DNA of 64,000 nt from Hymenobacter psoromatis (GCF_020012125.1 NZ_JAIFAG010000001.1:434001-498000), one strand, 5' to 3'; counted from the first letter of the stretch, positions 44,088 through 52,422 are shown. Made by a program: numbers and translations. Notes: generated by a model from the sequence alone, not told the origin.

Positions 44088-44339
44088 CTAAAGCGCGTTG
44101 ACGAGTTTTGTCAGCTTGCTTTTGTTATTGGCAGCTTTGTTTTTGTGGATGATGTTCTTCTTGGCCAAGCGGTCCAGCATCGACGACACTTTGCGGAGTA
44201 GCTCCTGCGCGGCCGTTTTATCGGTGGTGCCACGCAGCTTCTTGATGGCCGTGCGGGTAGACTTGTGTTGGTAGCGGTTTAGTACGCGCTTCGCTTCGTT
44301 GCTACGGATGCGCTTAATAGCCGACTTGTGATTTGCCAT
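44088..44339 (-). CDS. rpsT: 30S ribosomal protein S20
   Basis: This is the 83-residue S20 protein of the small ribosomal subunit. It is Lys/Arg-rich throughout, with the family pattern MANHKSAIKRIRSNEAKRVL at the start and KKNIIHKNKAANNKSKLTKL at the end. The start is ATG 44339. A TACCTTTG -7 box at 44400-44407 gives a leader of about 55 bases, long enough for S20 autoregulation. A terminator follows. Confidence 0.97.
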   Translation of the reverse strand: MANHKSAIKRIRSNEAKRVLNRYQHKSTRTAIKKLRGTTDKTAAQELLRKVSSMLDRLAKKNIIHKNKAANNKSKLTKLVNAL

Positions 44340-44399
44340 GACAAAAAAGATTCTATAACTGGAACGACCGATGGGCCGTGGGTTTTCGCTTTGGGAGGG

Positions 44400-44407
44400 C
44401 AAAGGTA
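44400..44407 (-). promoter_or_regulatory. -7 box (TACCTTTG) of rpsT
   Basis: The minus strand reads TACCTTTGC, an exact TAnnTTTG match 60 bases before the rpsT ATG, with an AT-rich stretch upstream. Confidence 0.6.
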
Positions 44408-44582
44408 GGAAAATATTCTCACATTTACCAGCACTGGCGCTATAAAATTTTGGCTCAATGTGCAGATGTCCCAGTATTTTTCCGCCAAAGTTTGCCACGA
44501 CACCGCAGTGACTCACGGTAAATCCTGCGCTGCCTATCAAACCATTACTTACCAATCAGTAGCCCTTAATCGTTAAAATTAT

Positions 44583-45557
44583 ATGCCTTTGCTACCTTCT
44601 CTTGGTTACCACCCGGCGGCTTGGCTAGCCAACGGCCACCTGCAAACCATCGCGGCCAGCGTGCTACGCCGGGTGCCGGAGGTGCGCTACCGGCGCGAGC
44701 GCCTAGAGCTGTCCGACGGCGATTTTCTGGACCTCGACTGGTCGTGGGCCGGGCCTGCGCCGGGCGGGCGGCTAGGCATTGTTTCGCACGGGCTGGAAGG
44801 CAGCAGCGAGCGGCCTTACGTGCGCGGCATGGTGCGCGCGCTCAACCAGGCGGGCTTCGACGCGCTGGCCTGGAACTACCGCGGCTGCGGCGGCGAAACC
44901 AACCGCCTGCTGCGCGCCTACCACCTCGGCGATACCGACGACCTAGCCACTGTTATCAGTCATACTATCAATGAGAAAGACTACCCGGAAATTTACCTGA
45001 CCGGTTTTTCAGCGGGCGGCAACGTGACGCTGAAATACTTGGGCGAAGACCCGGCGCGGGTGCCGCCGCAGGTGCGGCGAGCGGCTGTATTCTCGGTACC
45101 AACCGACCTCAAGGCCAGCTCACTGCACATCAGTCGCTGGCAGAATAAAGTGTATTTGCGGCGCTTCATGCACTCACTGCGCGAGAAAATGCGGGCTAAA
45201 GCCGCATACCTGCCCGGCCAGCTCGACCTGACTGCCCTTGACGAGTTGCGCGACTTCCCGCAGTTCGACGCGCGCTACACGGCTCCGCTGCACGGCTTTG
45301 TCTCGGCTGATGACTACTACGAGCGGGCGGCTTCGGGGCGCTATCTGGCGGGTATTCGGGTGCCCACGCTGCTGGTTAACGCCCTGAATGACCCCTTCCT
45401 ACCCCCCAGTTGCTACCCCCGCGAGGCGGCCCGCGCCAACCCGTGCTTCTACCTCGAAACGCCTGCTGCGGGCGGCCACGTGGGCTTCAACGATAACGGC
45501 CCGGCTGGCTCGTATTATTCCGAGCGCCGGGCCGTGGAGTTCTTTAGCGGTAAGTAA
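44583..45557 (+). CDS. YheT-like alpha/beta hydrolase
   Basis: This is a 324-residue alpha/beta hydrolase of the YheT/ABHD1-3 family. Features are the N-terminal ANGHLQTI motif, HGLEGSSERPYVRGMV after the oxyanion region, NYRGCGGETNR, and the nucleophile elbow GFSAGGN with S143. Asp (NALNDPFLP) and His (GGHVGF) complete a triad. Substrate is unknown; family members act on lipids or short esters. The last two codons and the stop lie in a 34-bp perfect inverted repeat. Confidence 0.9.
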   Translation: MPLLPSLGYHPAAWLANGHLQTIAASVLRRVPEVRYRRERLELSDGDFLDLDWSWAGPAPGGRLGIVSHGLEGSSERPYVRGMVRALNQAGFDALAWNYRGCGGETNRLLRAYHLGDTDDLATVISHTINEKDYPEIYLTGFSAGGNVTLKYLGEDPARVPPQVRRAAVFSVPTDLKASSLHISRWQNKVYLRRFMHSLREKMRAKAAYLPGQLDLTALDELRDFPQFDARYTAPLHGFVSADDYYERAASGRYLAGIRVPTLLVNALNDPFLPPSCYPREAARANPCFYLETPAAGGHVGFNDNGPAGSYYSERRAVEFFSGK

Positions 45558-45630
45558 GCAGATGAGAGCCGTTTTGTCATTGCCGCGTTGCGCTCGCAAT
45601 GACAAAACGGCTCTCATCTGCTTACTTACC
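45549..45630. repeat. 34-bp perfect inverted repeat overlapping a stop codon
   Basis: Arms 45549-45582 and 45597-45630 are exact complements over 34 bp, with a 14-base loop (CCGCGTTGCGCTCG). The left arm includes GGT AAG TAA, the end of the hydrolase gene. The inner part CATTG...GCGCTCGCAATG is a shortened form of the REP arm. It lies between convergent genes. Confidence 0.92.
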
Positions 45631-45637
45631 TACTCAT

Positions 45638-45946
45638 TTACTGAGGAGGCGATGTTGCCTCGATGGCCGTGAAAGCTTCCAGGATTTTATAGGTGTGCGA
45701 GGCTCCCTGGGGCACGAGGTAGGATGCGCCGGGCTCCAGCGGGGTTACTTTGCCTTCGAGATGCAGCTCGGCGCGGCCTTTTAGCACGTAACCGACCGTT
45801 TCATAGGGGCGGCTGCTGAGGGGCTTGGACTCGCCGGGCTGCTCGTTTTCCCAGAGGCGGAGCGAGACATGTTGGCCGGCGGCAAGGTGCTTGGCCCCAT
45901 CGGCATCGGGGGTGGCGGTATTGGCGTTGATGTTGGGAGTAGACAT
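45638..45946 (-). CDS. cupin domain-containing protein
   Basis: This is a 102-residue single-domain cupin. The beta-barrel core shows YVLKGRAELHLEGKVTPLEP and ASYLVPQGASHTYKI; the His in the second motif is present. Substrate and metal use cannot be told. It ends near a 34-bp inverted repeat and is convergent with the YheT-like gene. Confidence 0.85.
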   Translation of the reverse strand: MSTPNINANTATPDADGAKHLAAGQHVSLRLWENEQPGESKPLSSRPYETVGYVLKGRAELHLEGKVTPLEPGASYLVPQGASHTYKILEAFTAIEATSPPQ

Positions 45947-46166
45947 AGTTAGGAAAATGTAAAAACGGCGCGGGTATTCCGCATCGGCAAAAAGTAAGGA
46001 TAGGCCAGCGGCCGGCTCCCGGCTTGGCTAAACGGCGGGGCCGGGCCGGCGGTTGTGTCGCGGCCAGCCCAAAACCTTCGGTAAGCTCGTCGGGTTAAGA
46101 GACCCAAGCCGCTCGTGCCCTCCGGCGCGGCGCGCTTATTTTTCCGCCTACCCCCATGATTCTGCC

Positions 46167-47009
46167 GTGTCTGCTATCGCCCTCGAAACGTTTGCTGAGC
46201 AATTGGCGCGGGCGCACGCGGCCGTGCCCACCGCCTTACCGGGGCCGGCGTTCTGCGCGCTAGCCGAGCAGGTGCTGGCGGTGCTCTTCCCGGAGCGCGC
46301 CGCCCGGCCGCTGGCCGGCACCGATGCCGTAGCCGCTACTCTCTACCACTTGCAAGTCGAGCTGGCTGCCCTGCTAAGCGAGGTACCTGGCCTGCCTACC
46401 CCGCCCGCGCCGTTGGCCGCTGGCCTGTTTGGCGGCTTGCCCGCGCTGCGCGCCGCCCTACTGCTCGACGCCCAGGCCACGCTGGCCGCCGACCCCGCCG
46501 CCCAGGATTTGGCCGAGATTCTGAGTACTTATCCCGGCTTCTACGCCACGGCCCTGCACCGGCTGGCCCACGCCCTGCACCAGCGCGACGTGCCGCGCCT
46601 ACCCCGCCTGCTGAGCGAGTATGCCCACCAGCGCACGGGCGTTGACATTCATCCGGGGGCGCGCATTGGGCCGGCGTTTTGCATCGACCACGGCACGGGC
46701 ATCGTTATCGGCGAAACGGCCGTAATTGGGGCGCATGTGCAGCTCTACCAGGGCGTTACGCTCGGCGCGCTCAGCGTGACGAAAGCGTTGCAGGGCCTCA
46801 AGCGCCACCCCACCATCGAGGACCACGTGGTGGTTTATGCCAACGCGACCATTCTGGGGGGTAGCACCGTTATCGGCCCGCACAGCGTTATCGGCGGCAA
46901 CGTGTGGCTGACCGAGAGCGTACCCTCGCACTCGCGGGTGTATCACCGCGCCCAGCTCCGCATGGCCCGCCAGGATGACCCCGCCGGCGAGCTGATGTTC
47001 TCCATTTAA
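46167..47009 (+). CDS. cysE: serine O-acetyltransferase
   Basis: This enzyme acetylates serine to O-acetylserine, the precursor used by the cysteine synthase 93 bases downstream. The left-handed beta-helix (hexapeptide repeats) is clear: GVDIHPGARIGPAFCIDHGT, GIVIGETAVIGAHVQLYQGV, then VVVYANATILGGSTVIGPHS. It resembles EpsC-type SATs, with an Ala-rich helical N-terminal domain. The frame is open to a TTG at 46053; GTG 46167 (VSAIALETF) is the more likely start because the upstream stretch looks non-coding. Start confidence is low; function confidence is high. Confidence 0.85.
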   Translation: MSAIALETFAEQLARAHAAVPTALPGPAFCALAEQVLAVLFPERAARPLAGTDAVAATLYHLQVELAALLSEVPGLPTPPAPLAAGLFGGLPALRAALLLDAQATLAADPAAQDLAEILSTYPGFYATALHRLAHALHQRDVPRLPRLLSEYAHQRTGVDIHPGARIGPAFCIDHGTGIVIGETAVIGAHVQLYQGVTLGALSVTKALQGLKRHPTIEDHVVVYANATILGGSTVIGPHSVIGGNVWLTESVPSHSRVYHRAQLRMARQDDPAGELMFSI

Positions 47010-47102
47010 AAATGGTTTAACGGCTGGGTAGCTTGTCAAGTTGGTTTTAACGAGCAATTCACCCAGCTAATAGTCCAACAGTCCACCCATCTAATTTTAC
47101 CC

Positions 47103-48029
47103 ATGAAAGCCAATTCCATTCTCGACGTTATCGGCCACACGCCGCTGGTTAAACTCACTAAATTATTCGCCGCCGAGCGCCCCGACGTGGAGGTGTGGAT
47201 GAAGCTGGAGCGCCAGAATCCGGGCGGCTCCATCAAGGACCGCATTGCGCTCCGCATGATTGAGCAGGCCGAAAAAGACGGAATTCTGACCAAGGACAGC
47301 CACATTATCGAGCCTACCTCGGGCAACACGGGGGTAGGGCTGGCGCTGGTGGCCGCCGTGAAGGGCTACCGCCTCACGCTGGTGATGCCCGAGAGCATGA
47401 GCATCGAGCGCCGCCGCCTGATGCAGGCTTATGGGGCCAGCCTGGAGCTGACTCCCCGCGAGGGCGGCATGAAAGGAGCCATCGCCAAGGCCCAGGAAAT
47501 GGTGGACAACACGCCGGGAGCCTGGATGCCCATGCAGTTCTCCAACCCCGCCAATATTCAGGCGCACATCGATACCACGGCGCAGGAAATTTTGGCCGAT
47601 GCGCCGGAGGGCGGCTTCGACATGCACATCACGGGGGTGGGCACGGGCGGCCACATCACGGGCGTCACGCAGGTGCTGAAGCCGCTTTTTCCGAAGATGA
47701 AAACCTACGCCGTGGAGCCGGAAGCTTCGCCCGTTATCAGTGGCGGCGCGCCGGGGCCGCACCCGCTGCAAGGCATTGGCGCGGGCTTCATCCCGGAGAA
47801 TCTACACGTCGATTTGCTCGACGGCACCATTCAGGTAACCCGCGACGAAGCCTTTGAGATGACGCGCCGGGCAGCCAAGGAAGAAGGTATTTTGTGCGGT
47901 ATCTCATCGGGCGCGTCGCTGGCCGCCGTGGCCAAAAAGCTGGCCGAGGTGCCCCAGGGCGGCAAGGTGCTCACTTTCTGCTACGATACCGGTGAGCGGT
48001 ATTTGTCGGTCGAGGGGCTATTCGTATAG
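47103..48029 (+). CDS. cysK: cysteine synthase (O-acetylserine sulfhydrylase)
   Basis: This is a 308-residue PLP enzyme that makes cysteine from O-acetylserine and sulfide. The PLP lysine is K45 in NPGGSIKDR. The substrate loop is PTSGNTG (71-77), and the phosphate-binding [10 protein letters not shown] segment is present. The length is typical of CysK, though CysM cannot be excluded. It follows the serine acetyltransferase in the same direction, so the pair forms a cysteine biosynthesis unit. Confidence 0.93.
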   Translation: MKANSILDVIGHTPLVKLTKLFAAERPDVEVWMKLERQNPGGSIKDRIALRMIEQAEKDGILTKDSHIIEPTSGNTGVGLALVAAVKGYRLTLVMPESMSIERRRLMQAYGASLELTPREGGMKGAIAKAQEMVDNTPGAWMPMQFSNPANIQAHIDTTAQEILADAPEGGFDMHITGVGTGGHITGVTQVLKPLFPKMKTYAVEPEASPVISGGAPGPHPLQGIGAGFIPENLHVDLLDGTIQVTRDEAFEMTRRAAKEEGILCGISSGASLAAVAKKLAEVPQGGKVLTFCYDTGERYLSVEGLFV

Positions 48030-48119
48030 CATACGTTTCAGCGTGTGCGAGTTGGCATTTGAATAAGCCGGTAACTTCCGGCCCGGATGCTACCCCGCAC
48101 ACGCTAAAGCGTATGCTAC
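48024..48119. repeat. inverted repeat between cysK and the TspO-like gene
   Basis: The left arm 48024-48049 (GTATAGCATACG, then TTTCAGCGTGTGCG) pairs with 48096-48119 with two or three mismatches. The left arm includes the cysK stop codon, and the right arm ends three bases before the next ATG. It would form a hairpin in the leader of the downstream gene. Confidence 0.75.
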
Positions 48120-48122
48120 TTC

Positions 48123-48941
48123 ATGGAAAACCTCGAAACTCCGGCTGGCCGCTTCTGGCGCTGGCTGCTGCCCGTGGCGGTAGTGGCCTGTCTCTACGTC
48201 AACTACGTTTACAACGCCCACCCGCCGGCCGGCGCGCTCTCCAACGGAGCCATGTCGGCGCGGCACCCTACCCTGCTCACGCCGGCGGGTTATGCCTTTA
48301 GCATCTGGGGCATCATTTTCACGGGGCTCGTGGGGTATGCCGTCTGGCAATGGCTGCCCGCGCAGCGCGGCGCGGCCCTCCCCACGCAACTCAACAGCCT
48401 GCTGACGTGCGCCGTGCTGATGACCACCGCCTGGACGCTGGTGTTTAGCTACGGTCTCATCGGCCTCAGCCTCACCGTGATGCTGTTTATTTTGCTGCTG
48501 CTGGCCCAGGCTTACGGGCGGGCGCGCCGGCTGGTGCGGCTGCTGTACGCGCCCGCCTGGCCAGTGTGGTTTCTGAGCCTGTACCTGGGCTGGATAACGC
48601 TGGCGGCGGTACTCAATTTCATCTTCGGCCTGCGCGATGGTTTCGGCGCGCACGGCTGGCAGTGGTCAACCCAAAGCAGCCTGCTGGGTTGCTACGCGCT
48701 CCTCATAGTGGCGGCCGGGCTGGGCGTGGCGCTGGCCTGGCACTTCCGCGATGCGCTCCTACCCCTGCCCATTGCCTGGGGCCTGGTGGGCACCTGGGTA
48801 GCCCAACAAACGGCCGCGCCCGACCTGGCCCGCACGGCATTAGGGGCAGCCGTGGCCCTGCTGGTGGGCGCGGTGCTGGCCGGCTGGCCCCGTCAGCGGC
48901 CGCCGGTGGCGCAGCCAGATGCGGCGGCCTTGGCCGGGTAG
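48123..48941 (+). CDS. TspO/MBR-like tryptophan-rich membrane protein
   Basis: This is a 272-residue integral membrane protein with about seven to eight hydrophobic segments. Segments rich in Trp, such as LLTPAGYAFSIWGIIF, match the conserved part of TspO/MBR-related tryptophan-rich sensory proteins, but the protein is longer than classic TspO (about 160 residues). Ligand and role are unknown. It starts immediately after an inverted repeat and is followed 76 bases later by tpiA. Confidence 0.72.
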   Translation: MENLETPAGRFWRWLLPVAVVACLYVNYVYNAHPPAGALSNGAMSARHPTLLTPAGYAFSIWGIIFTGLVGYAVWQWLPAQRGAALPTQLNSLLTCAVLMTTAWTLVFSYGLIGLSLTVMLFILLLLAQAYGRARRLVRLLYAPAWPVWFLSLYLGWITLAAVLNFIFGLRDGFGAHGWQWSTQSSLLGCYALLIVAAGLGVALAWHFRDALLPLPIAWGLVGTWVAQQTAAPDLARTALGAAVALLVGAVLAGWPRQRPPVAQPDAAALAG

Positions 48942-48964
48942 GAGGGGGTAGGGGCGGGTAGCGT

Positions 48965-48972
48965 TACTTTTG
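48965..48972 (+). promoter_or_regulatory. -7 box (TACTTTTG) of tpiA
   Basis: TACTTTTG matches TAnnTTTG, 45 bases before the tpiA ATG. It overlaps a possible TTG start (48970), which argues for the ATG at 49018. Confidence 0.55.
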
Positions 48973-49017
48973 CGGCGGCCCGCGGTGGGCCGCCTTTCTC
49001 GCTTTAGCCCTACCCCG

Positions 49018-49779
49018 ATGCGCCAGAATTTTGTTGCCGGCAACTGGAAAATGAACCTCACCCTGCCCGAAGCGCGGGCCCTGACCACTGACATCGTGCG
49101 GCTGCTGGCCGATGAGCTGCCCGGTGCCCGGCCCCAGCTCGTACTTTGCCCGCCCTTTCCGCTGCTGCTGGCCGTGGGCGAGGTGCTGGGTCAAAGCGGC
49201 CCGGCCCTGGGCGCGCAGAACTTCCACCAGATGGAAAGCGGGGCCTACACCGGCGAAGTCTCGGCCAAGCAACTGCACTCGGTAGGCTGCCAGTACGTGA
49301 TTCTGGGCCACTCGGAGCGCCGCCAGCACTTCCGCGAAGACAATGCGCTACTGGCGCAAAAGCTCAAAACCGCGCTGGCGGCCGGCCTCCAGGTGATTTT
49401 TTGCGTGGGCGAAAGCCTGGCAACCCGCGAAGCCGACGAAACCTTCGACTTCATCGGGCAGCAGCTGGCCGAAGGCTTGTTTGGACTGAGCGACGCCGAG
49501 ATGGAGCAGGTCGTGATTGCCTACGAGCCCATCTGGGCCATTGGCACGGGGCGCACAGCCAGCAGCGCGCAGGCGCAGGAGGTGCACGCCTTCATCCGGC
49601 AGCAGGTGGCGGCGGCCTACGACGCGGGCATCGCGGCCAACACCACGATTTTATACGGCGGCTCGTGCAACGCCCAGAACGCCCGCGAGCTCTTCTCCCA
49701 GCCCGACGTAGACGGCGGCCTCATCGGCGGCGCGTCGCTCAAGGCGCGCGATTTTGTAGATATCAGTAAGTCGTTCTAA
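49018..49779 (+). CDS. tpiA: triose-phosphate isomerase
   Basis: This enzyme interconverts dihydroxyacetone phosphate and glyceraldehyde 3-phosphate. The 253-residue TIM barrel has K11 (AGNWKMN), H98 (ILGHSERR) and E170 (IAYEPIWAIGTG), plus the phosphate-binding YGGSCNAQNA and GGLIGGASL. The start is ATG 49018, giving the family MRQNFVAGNWKMN. The -7 box lies upstream. The length is normal. Confidence 0.97.
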   Translation: MRQNFVAGNWKMNLTLPEARALTTDIVRLLADELPGARPQLVLCPPFPLLLAVGEVLGQSGPALGAQNFHQMESGAYTGEVSAKQLHSVGCQYVILGHSERRQHFREDNALLAQKLKTALAAGLQVIFCVGESLATREADETFDFIGQQLAEGLFGLSDAEMEQVVIAYEPIWAIGTGRTASSAQAQEVHAFIRQQVAAAYDAGIAANTTILYGGSCNAQNARELFSQPDVDGGLIGGASLKARDFVDISKSF

Positions 49780-49880
49780 CCCAGTTGTTGGGGTAGGGCG
49801 GCCGCAATTCAGGCAGCATTTTTGTTGGCTGCGCCATCTGCTTCCGAGCATCTTTCCTCACCTTCAACTCCCGAGCGGCC

Positions 49881-50249
49881 ATGCTTTCCTTCCTGCTTTC
49901 GCTAGTGCTTTTGCTAGCTCCGCCCGCCGCGCGGGGGGTAGGGGCGGCCCCGCACCCGCTGGGTACCGTGGAGCCCTGCAAGATTTTTGGCTCCGTGTAC
50001 CTGGAGTACGACCCGCACCGGGCCAACGCCTGCTTTGCCGTGGTCTACATCGAGCCCGAAAAAGCCTTTGCTGACGTGCTGATATTCAACGAAACCAACA
50101 AGCTTTTCGCCGACAAAGCCGGCCTCTGGTGTCCGTCCGAGAACCGCGAGTTTGCCGACTATGTGCTCTACGTCACCACCGACCGCAGCCGCGCCGACTT
50201 CGCCATTCACTACACTACCGTGCGCTCGTTCGCGGGCTGTAGGCAGTAG
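49881..50249 (+). CDS. DUF6150-like exported protein
   Basis: This is a 122-residue protein with an N-terminal signal-like hydrophobic segment (MLSFLLSLVLLLAPPAARG). The mature part has the strand pattern of DUF6150 proteins: CKIFGSVYLEYDPHRANACF, FADVLIFNETNKLFADKAG, YVTTDRSRADFAIHY and a final SFAGC. Four cysteines may form disulfides. Function is unknown. It is convergent with the OmpA-domain gene across a perfect inverted repeat. Confidence 0.7.
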   Translation: MLSFLLSLVLLLAPPAARGVGAAPHPLGTVEPCKIFGSVYLEYDPHRANACFAVVYIEPEKAFADVLIFNETNKLFADKAGLWCPSENREFADYVLYVTTDRSRADFAIHYTTVRSFAGCRQ

Positions 50250-50260
50250 GGCGCAGGGAG

Positions 50261-50340
50261 AATTGAGAATTAAAAATGATAAATTAAAAATGAAGGAGTC
50301 ACTAACCTCATTTTTAATTTATCATTTTTAATTCTCAATT
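50261..50340. repeat. 33-bp perfect AT-rich inverted repeat
   Basis: Arms 50261-50293 (AATTGAGAATTAAAAATGAT...) and 50308-50340 are exact complements over 33 bp with a 14-base loop. It lies between convergent genes and could terminate both. A related word occurs in the signal-peptide region of the gene at 17862-19994. Confidence 0.92.
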
Positions 50341-50344
50341 TTCC

Positions 50345-50671
50345 TCACTGCCGCACCAGTTCCACGCGGCGGTTTTGGGCGCGGCCGGCTTCGGTATCAT
50401 TGTCGGCCAGCGGCCGGGTTTGGCCGAAGCCGCTGGCGCTCAGGCGGCTGGGGGCGGTGCCCTGGGTCGTGAGGGCGGCCACCACGGCGCGGGCACGGTC
50501 CTCGCTCAGCTGCTGGTTGTGGGCGGGCGTGCTCGTGTTGTCGGTATGGCCCTGCACGGCCAGGCGCAGGCCGGGGCTTTGCTGAAGCAGCGTCAGCACC
50601 TCGGCCAGCACGGGTTGGGCATCGGGCCGCAGGGTGGCTTTATCCGGATCGAAATTCAGATAAAGGGCCAC
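50345..50671 (-). CDS. OmpA C-terminal peptidoglycan-binding domain (3' part of split gene)
   Basis: This frame encodes 108 residues of an OmpA/Pal-type peptidoglycan-binding domain: YLNFDPDKATLRPDAQPVLA, VQGHTDNTSTPAHNQQLSED, RARAVVAAL and GFGQTRPLADNDTEAGRAQN. It has no signal peptide of its own, and the only early start is a GTG. The frame stays open to about 50698, where a -1 shift in the A9 tract would join it to the upstream lipoprotein, giving the expected LKKKLATEGHVALYLNFD sequence. It is therefore almost certainly the C-terminal half of that protein. Confidence 0.75.
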   Translation of the reverse strand: MALYLNFDPDKATLRPDAQPVLAEVLTLLQQSPGLRLAVQGHTDNTSTPAHNQQLSEDRARAVVAALTTQGTAPSRLSASGFGQTRPLADNDTEAGRAQNRRVELVRQ

Positions 50672-50685
50672 GTGGCCCTCCGTCG

Positions 50686-51390
50686 CTAGTTTTTTTTTAG
50701 CTCGGCGGCGGGCGTCACCGTTAGCTTCTGAGGCATAGCGGCCCGCTCCACCACGTTGAGCGTATAGCTATAGTGGTCGGGTACTAGCTGCACCCATACT
50801 TCCTTGTCTTTTTGCCGGATGAGGTAGGTGTCCGCCGACTTGCCGGCATCCAGGCCGTGATACTTACTGTAGTCGTCGCCGACCTTATCCCGCGCTTCAC
50901 CGGGAATTTCGCCCGACCATACCTTGACTCCGCCCAAGGTTTTCACCAGGTTTTCGTAGTTGCGCTCCATCATGAGCTCCGAGGTTTCCTTCTGCTGATT
51001 AATCGACACATATTGGCGCCGTAGCACGTGTCCCTCCACGGGGAGCATCTGCTTGCCATCATACACGTAGAGACGGTCAAACTCATAGTCCGTGCTGTCG
51101 GAGGGCACGTTCAGGTGGTAGCCGGGCAGCTTGGCGAGGTAGGGAAAGCTGCCCATATTGGCCGTCGAAACCGGCACCGAACTCAGGTCAAACGTTGCGT
51201 CGGTGGCCGGAGTGGCGGCCGGCGTGGTGGCGGCTACCCCGGCGGCGGGCACGGGGGTAGGGGTGCCGCTACCGGCGGTGGGCAGGGTGGCAGCCGTGGT
51301 TTGCTCGGCGGCTTTGTCCTTATTGCCGCAGGCGCTGAGGCCGCCGGCTAGTAGCAGCGCGGCCAGAAGGGGTAGGCGAGATGTCATCAT
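50686..51390 (-). CDS. OmpA-family lipoprotein, N-terminal part (ends at an A9 tract)
   Basis: This is a 234-residue lipoprotein. The lipobox ends at C21 (LAGGLSAC), followed by an Ala/Thr/Pro-rich linker and a domain (YLAKLPGYHLNVPSDSTDYE ... DTYLIRQKDKEVWVQLVPDH) that ends VTPAAELKKN at a stop just after nine A. In related OmpA-family proteins this region continues directly into the OmpA domain found in the -1 frame. The full-length product would be about 350 residues, anchored in the outer membrane and binding peptidoglycan. Confidence 0.82.
   Translation of the reverse strand: MMTSRLPLLAALLLAGGLSACGNKDKAAEQTTAATLPTAGSGTPTPVPAAGVAATTPAATPATDATFDLSSVPVSTANMGSFPYLAKLPGYHLNVPSDSTDYEFDRLYVYDGKQMLPVEGHVLRRQYVSINQQKETSELMMERNYENLVKTLGGVKVWSGEIPGEARDKVGDDYSKYHGLDAGKSADTYLIRQKDKEVWVQLVPDHYSYTLNVVERAAMPQKLTVTPAAELKKN
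50690..50698 (-). other. A9 homopolymer at the junction of the split OmpA-family gene
   Basis: Nine consecutive A residues on the coding (minus) strand follow CT and precede CTAG. In the zero frame the stop comes right after. In the -1 frame (equivalent to ten A) translation continues into the OmpA domain. It is consistent with slippage or with a sequencing error. Confidence 0.8.
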
Positions 51391-51509
51391 GAGAAAAGAA
51401 GAACAGTGAGGGGAGTTTTCGCTTGCAAATAAAGGGGTTAGCGCACGGGTAGCAGGCTTTGGGTAAGAGAATGTAGTGGCCCGGCCCGGCCTGGCGGCCG
51501 GTTATCGGC

Positions 51510-51517
51510 GAACTTTG
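51510..51517 (+). promoter_or_regulatory. -7-like box (GAACTTTG) of prmA
   Basis: GAACTTTG lies 46 bases before the prmA ATG. It is identical to the octamer upstream of yidD. It is a near match to TAnnTTTG. Confidence 0.35.
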
Positions 51518-51562
51518 GGGGCATTCTGCTTTTTTATCGCTCGCCCTACCCCCCGCATTACA

Positions 51563-52393
51563 ATGGATTTTATTGAACTGACCGTGCAGGCCCCGCCCGA
51601 GCTGGCCGACATCCTGGTGGCCGAGCTGGGCGAAGTCGGCTTCGACACCTTCGAGGACAACGACGCCGGCTTCTGCGCCTACACCACCGAAGAAGCGTTT
51701 GACCGCGACGCGGTGGCCGAGATTATGAGCCGCTACCAAGGCATCGGTGAGCTGGAGTTTTCGGACCGCGTGATAACCCGGCAGAACTGGAATGCCGAGT
51801 GGGAAAAAAACTTTCAGCCCCTCGTTATCGCCGGGCGCGTATCGGTGCGCGCCCCGTTTCACCCCCGGCCGGCCGGCGTGGAGTACGATATGGAGATAAT
51901 GCCGCGCATGTCGTTCGGCACCGGCCACCACGAAACCACGGCCCTCATGATTGAGAATCAGCTCGACCTGGACCACCAGGGTAAGCGCGTGCTGGACATG
52001 GGCTGCGGCACGGGCATCCTGGCCATTATGGCCGAAAAACTGGGGGCGCGCCAGGTGCTGGCCATCGATGTGGAGCCCTGGACCGTGGAAAACGCCCGCG
52101 ATAACGCCCAGGAAAACCATTGCCGCACCATCGAGTGCCGCCTCGGCGGGGCCGAATTGCTGGCCGACGAGGTGCCCTTCGATATTATTTTGGCTAACAT
52201 CAACCGCAACGTTTTGCTGGAAGATATGGCCGCCTACGTGCGGCTGCTACCTAGCGGGAACCCAATTTTATTCAGTGGGTTTTACGAGGAAGATTTACCT
52301 AAAATAACTGTCGAAGCCACGCGTTTAGGGCTGGTTTATAACCGCCACCGGACCCTGCGTAGCTGGGTTTCAGTAATTTTCACGAAATTGTAG
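51563..52393 (+). CDS. prmA: ribosomal protein L11 methyltransferase
   Basis: PrmA trimethylates ribosomal protein L11 using S-adenosylmethionine. The 276-residue protein has the N-terminal L11-recognition domain and the SAM-binding core: FGTGHHETTALMIE, VLDMGCGTGILAIMAEKLGA and IILANINRNVLLEDM. The start is ATG 51563 (MDFIELTV); the upstream extension to 51476 is not supported. The stop is followed by a 14-bp palindrome and the giant gene. Confidence 0.94.
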   Translation: MDFIELTVQAPPELADILVAELGEVGFDTFEDNDAGFCAYTTEEAFDRDAVAEIMSRYQGIGELEFSDRVITRQNWNAEWEKNFQPLVIAGRVSVRAPFHPRPAGVEYDMEIMPRMSFGTGHHETTALMIENQLDLDHQGKRVLDMGCGTGILAIMAEKLGARQVLAIDVEPWTVENARDNAQENHCRTIECRLGGAELLADEVPFDIILANINRNVLLEDMAAYVRLLPSGNPILFSGFYEEDLPKITVEATRLGLVYNRHRTLRSWVSVIFTKL

Positions 52394-52422
52394 GCCGCTT
52401 CGGTATTGCTGGGGCTTTTTCG

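Noticed and set aside
45960-46160. tRNA, SRP RNA or riboswitch before the serine acetyltransferase
   Set aside because: No cloverleaf, SRP tetraloop core or riboswitch consensus could be matched; only general complementarity was seen.
48090-48653. Open frame antisense to the TspO-like gene
   Set aside because: It is a shadow with low-complexity Gln/Arg/His composition, and the sense frame has consistent membrane segments.
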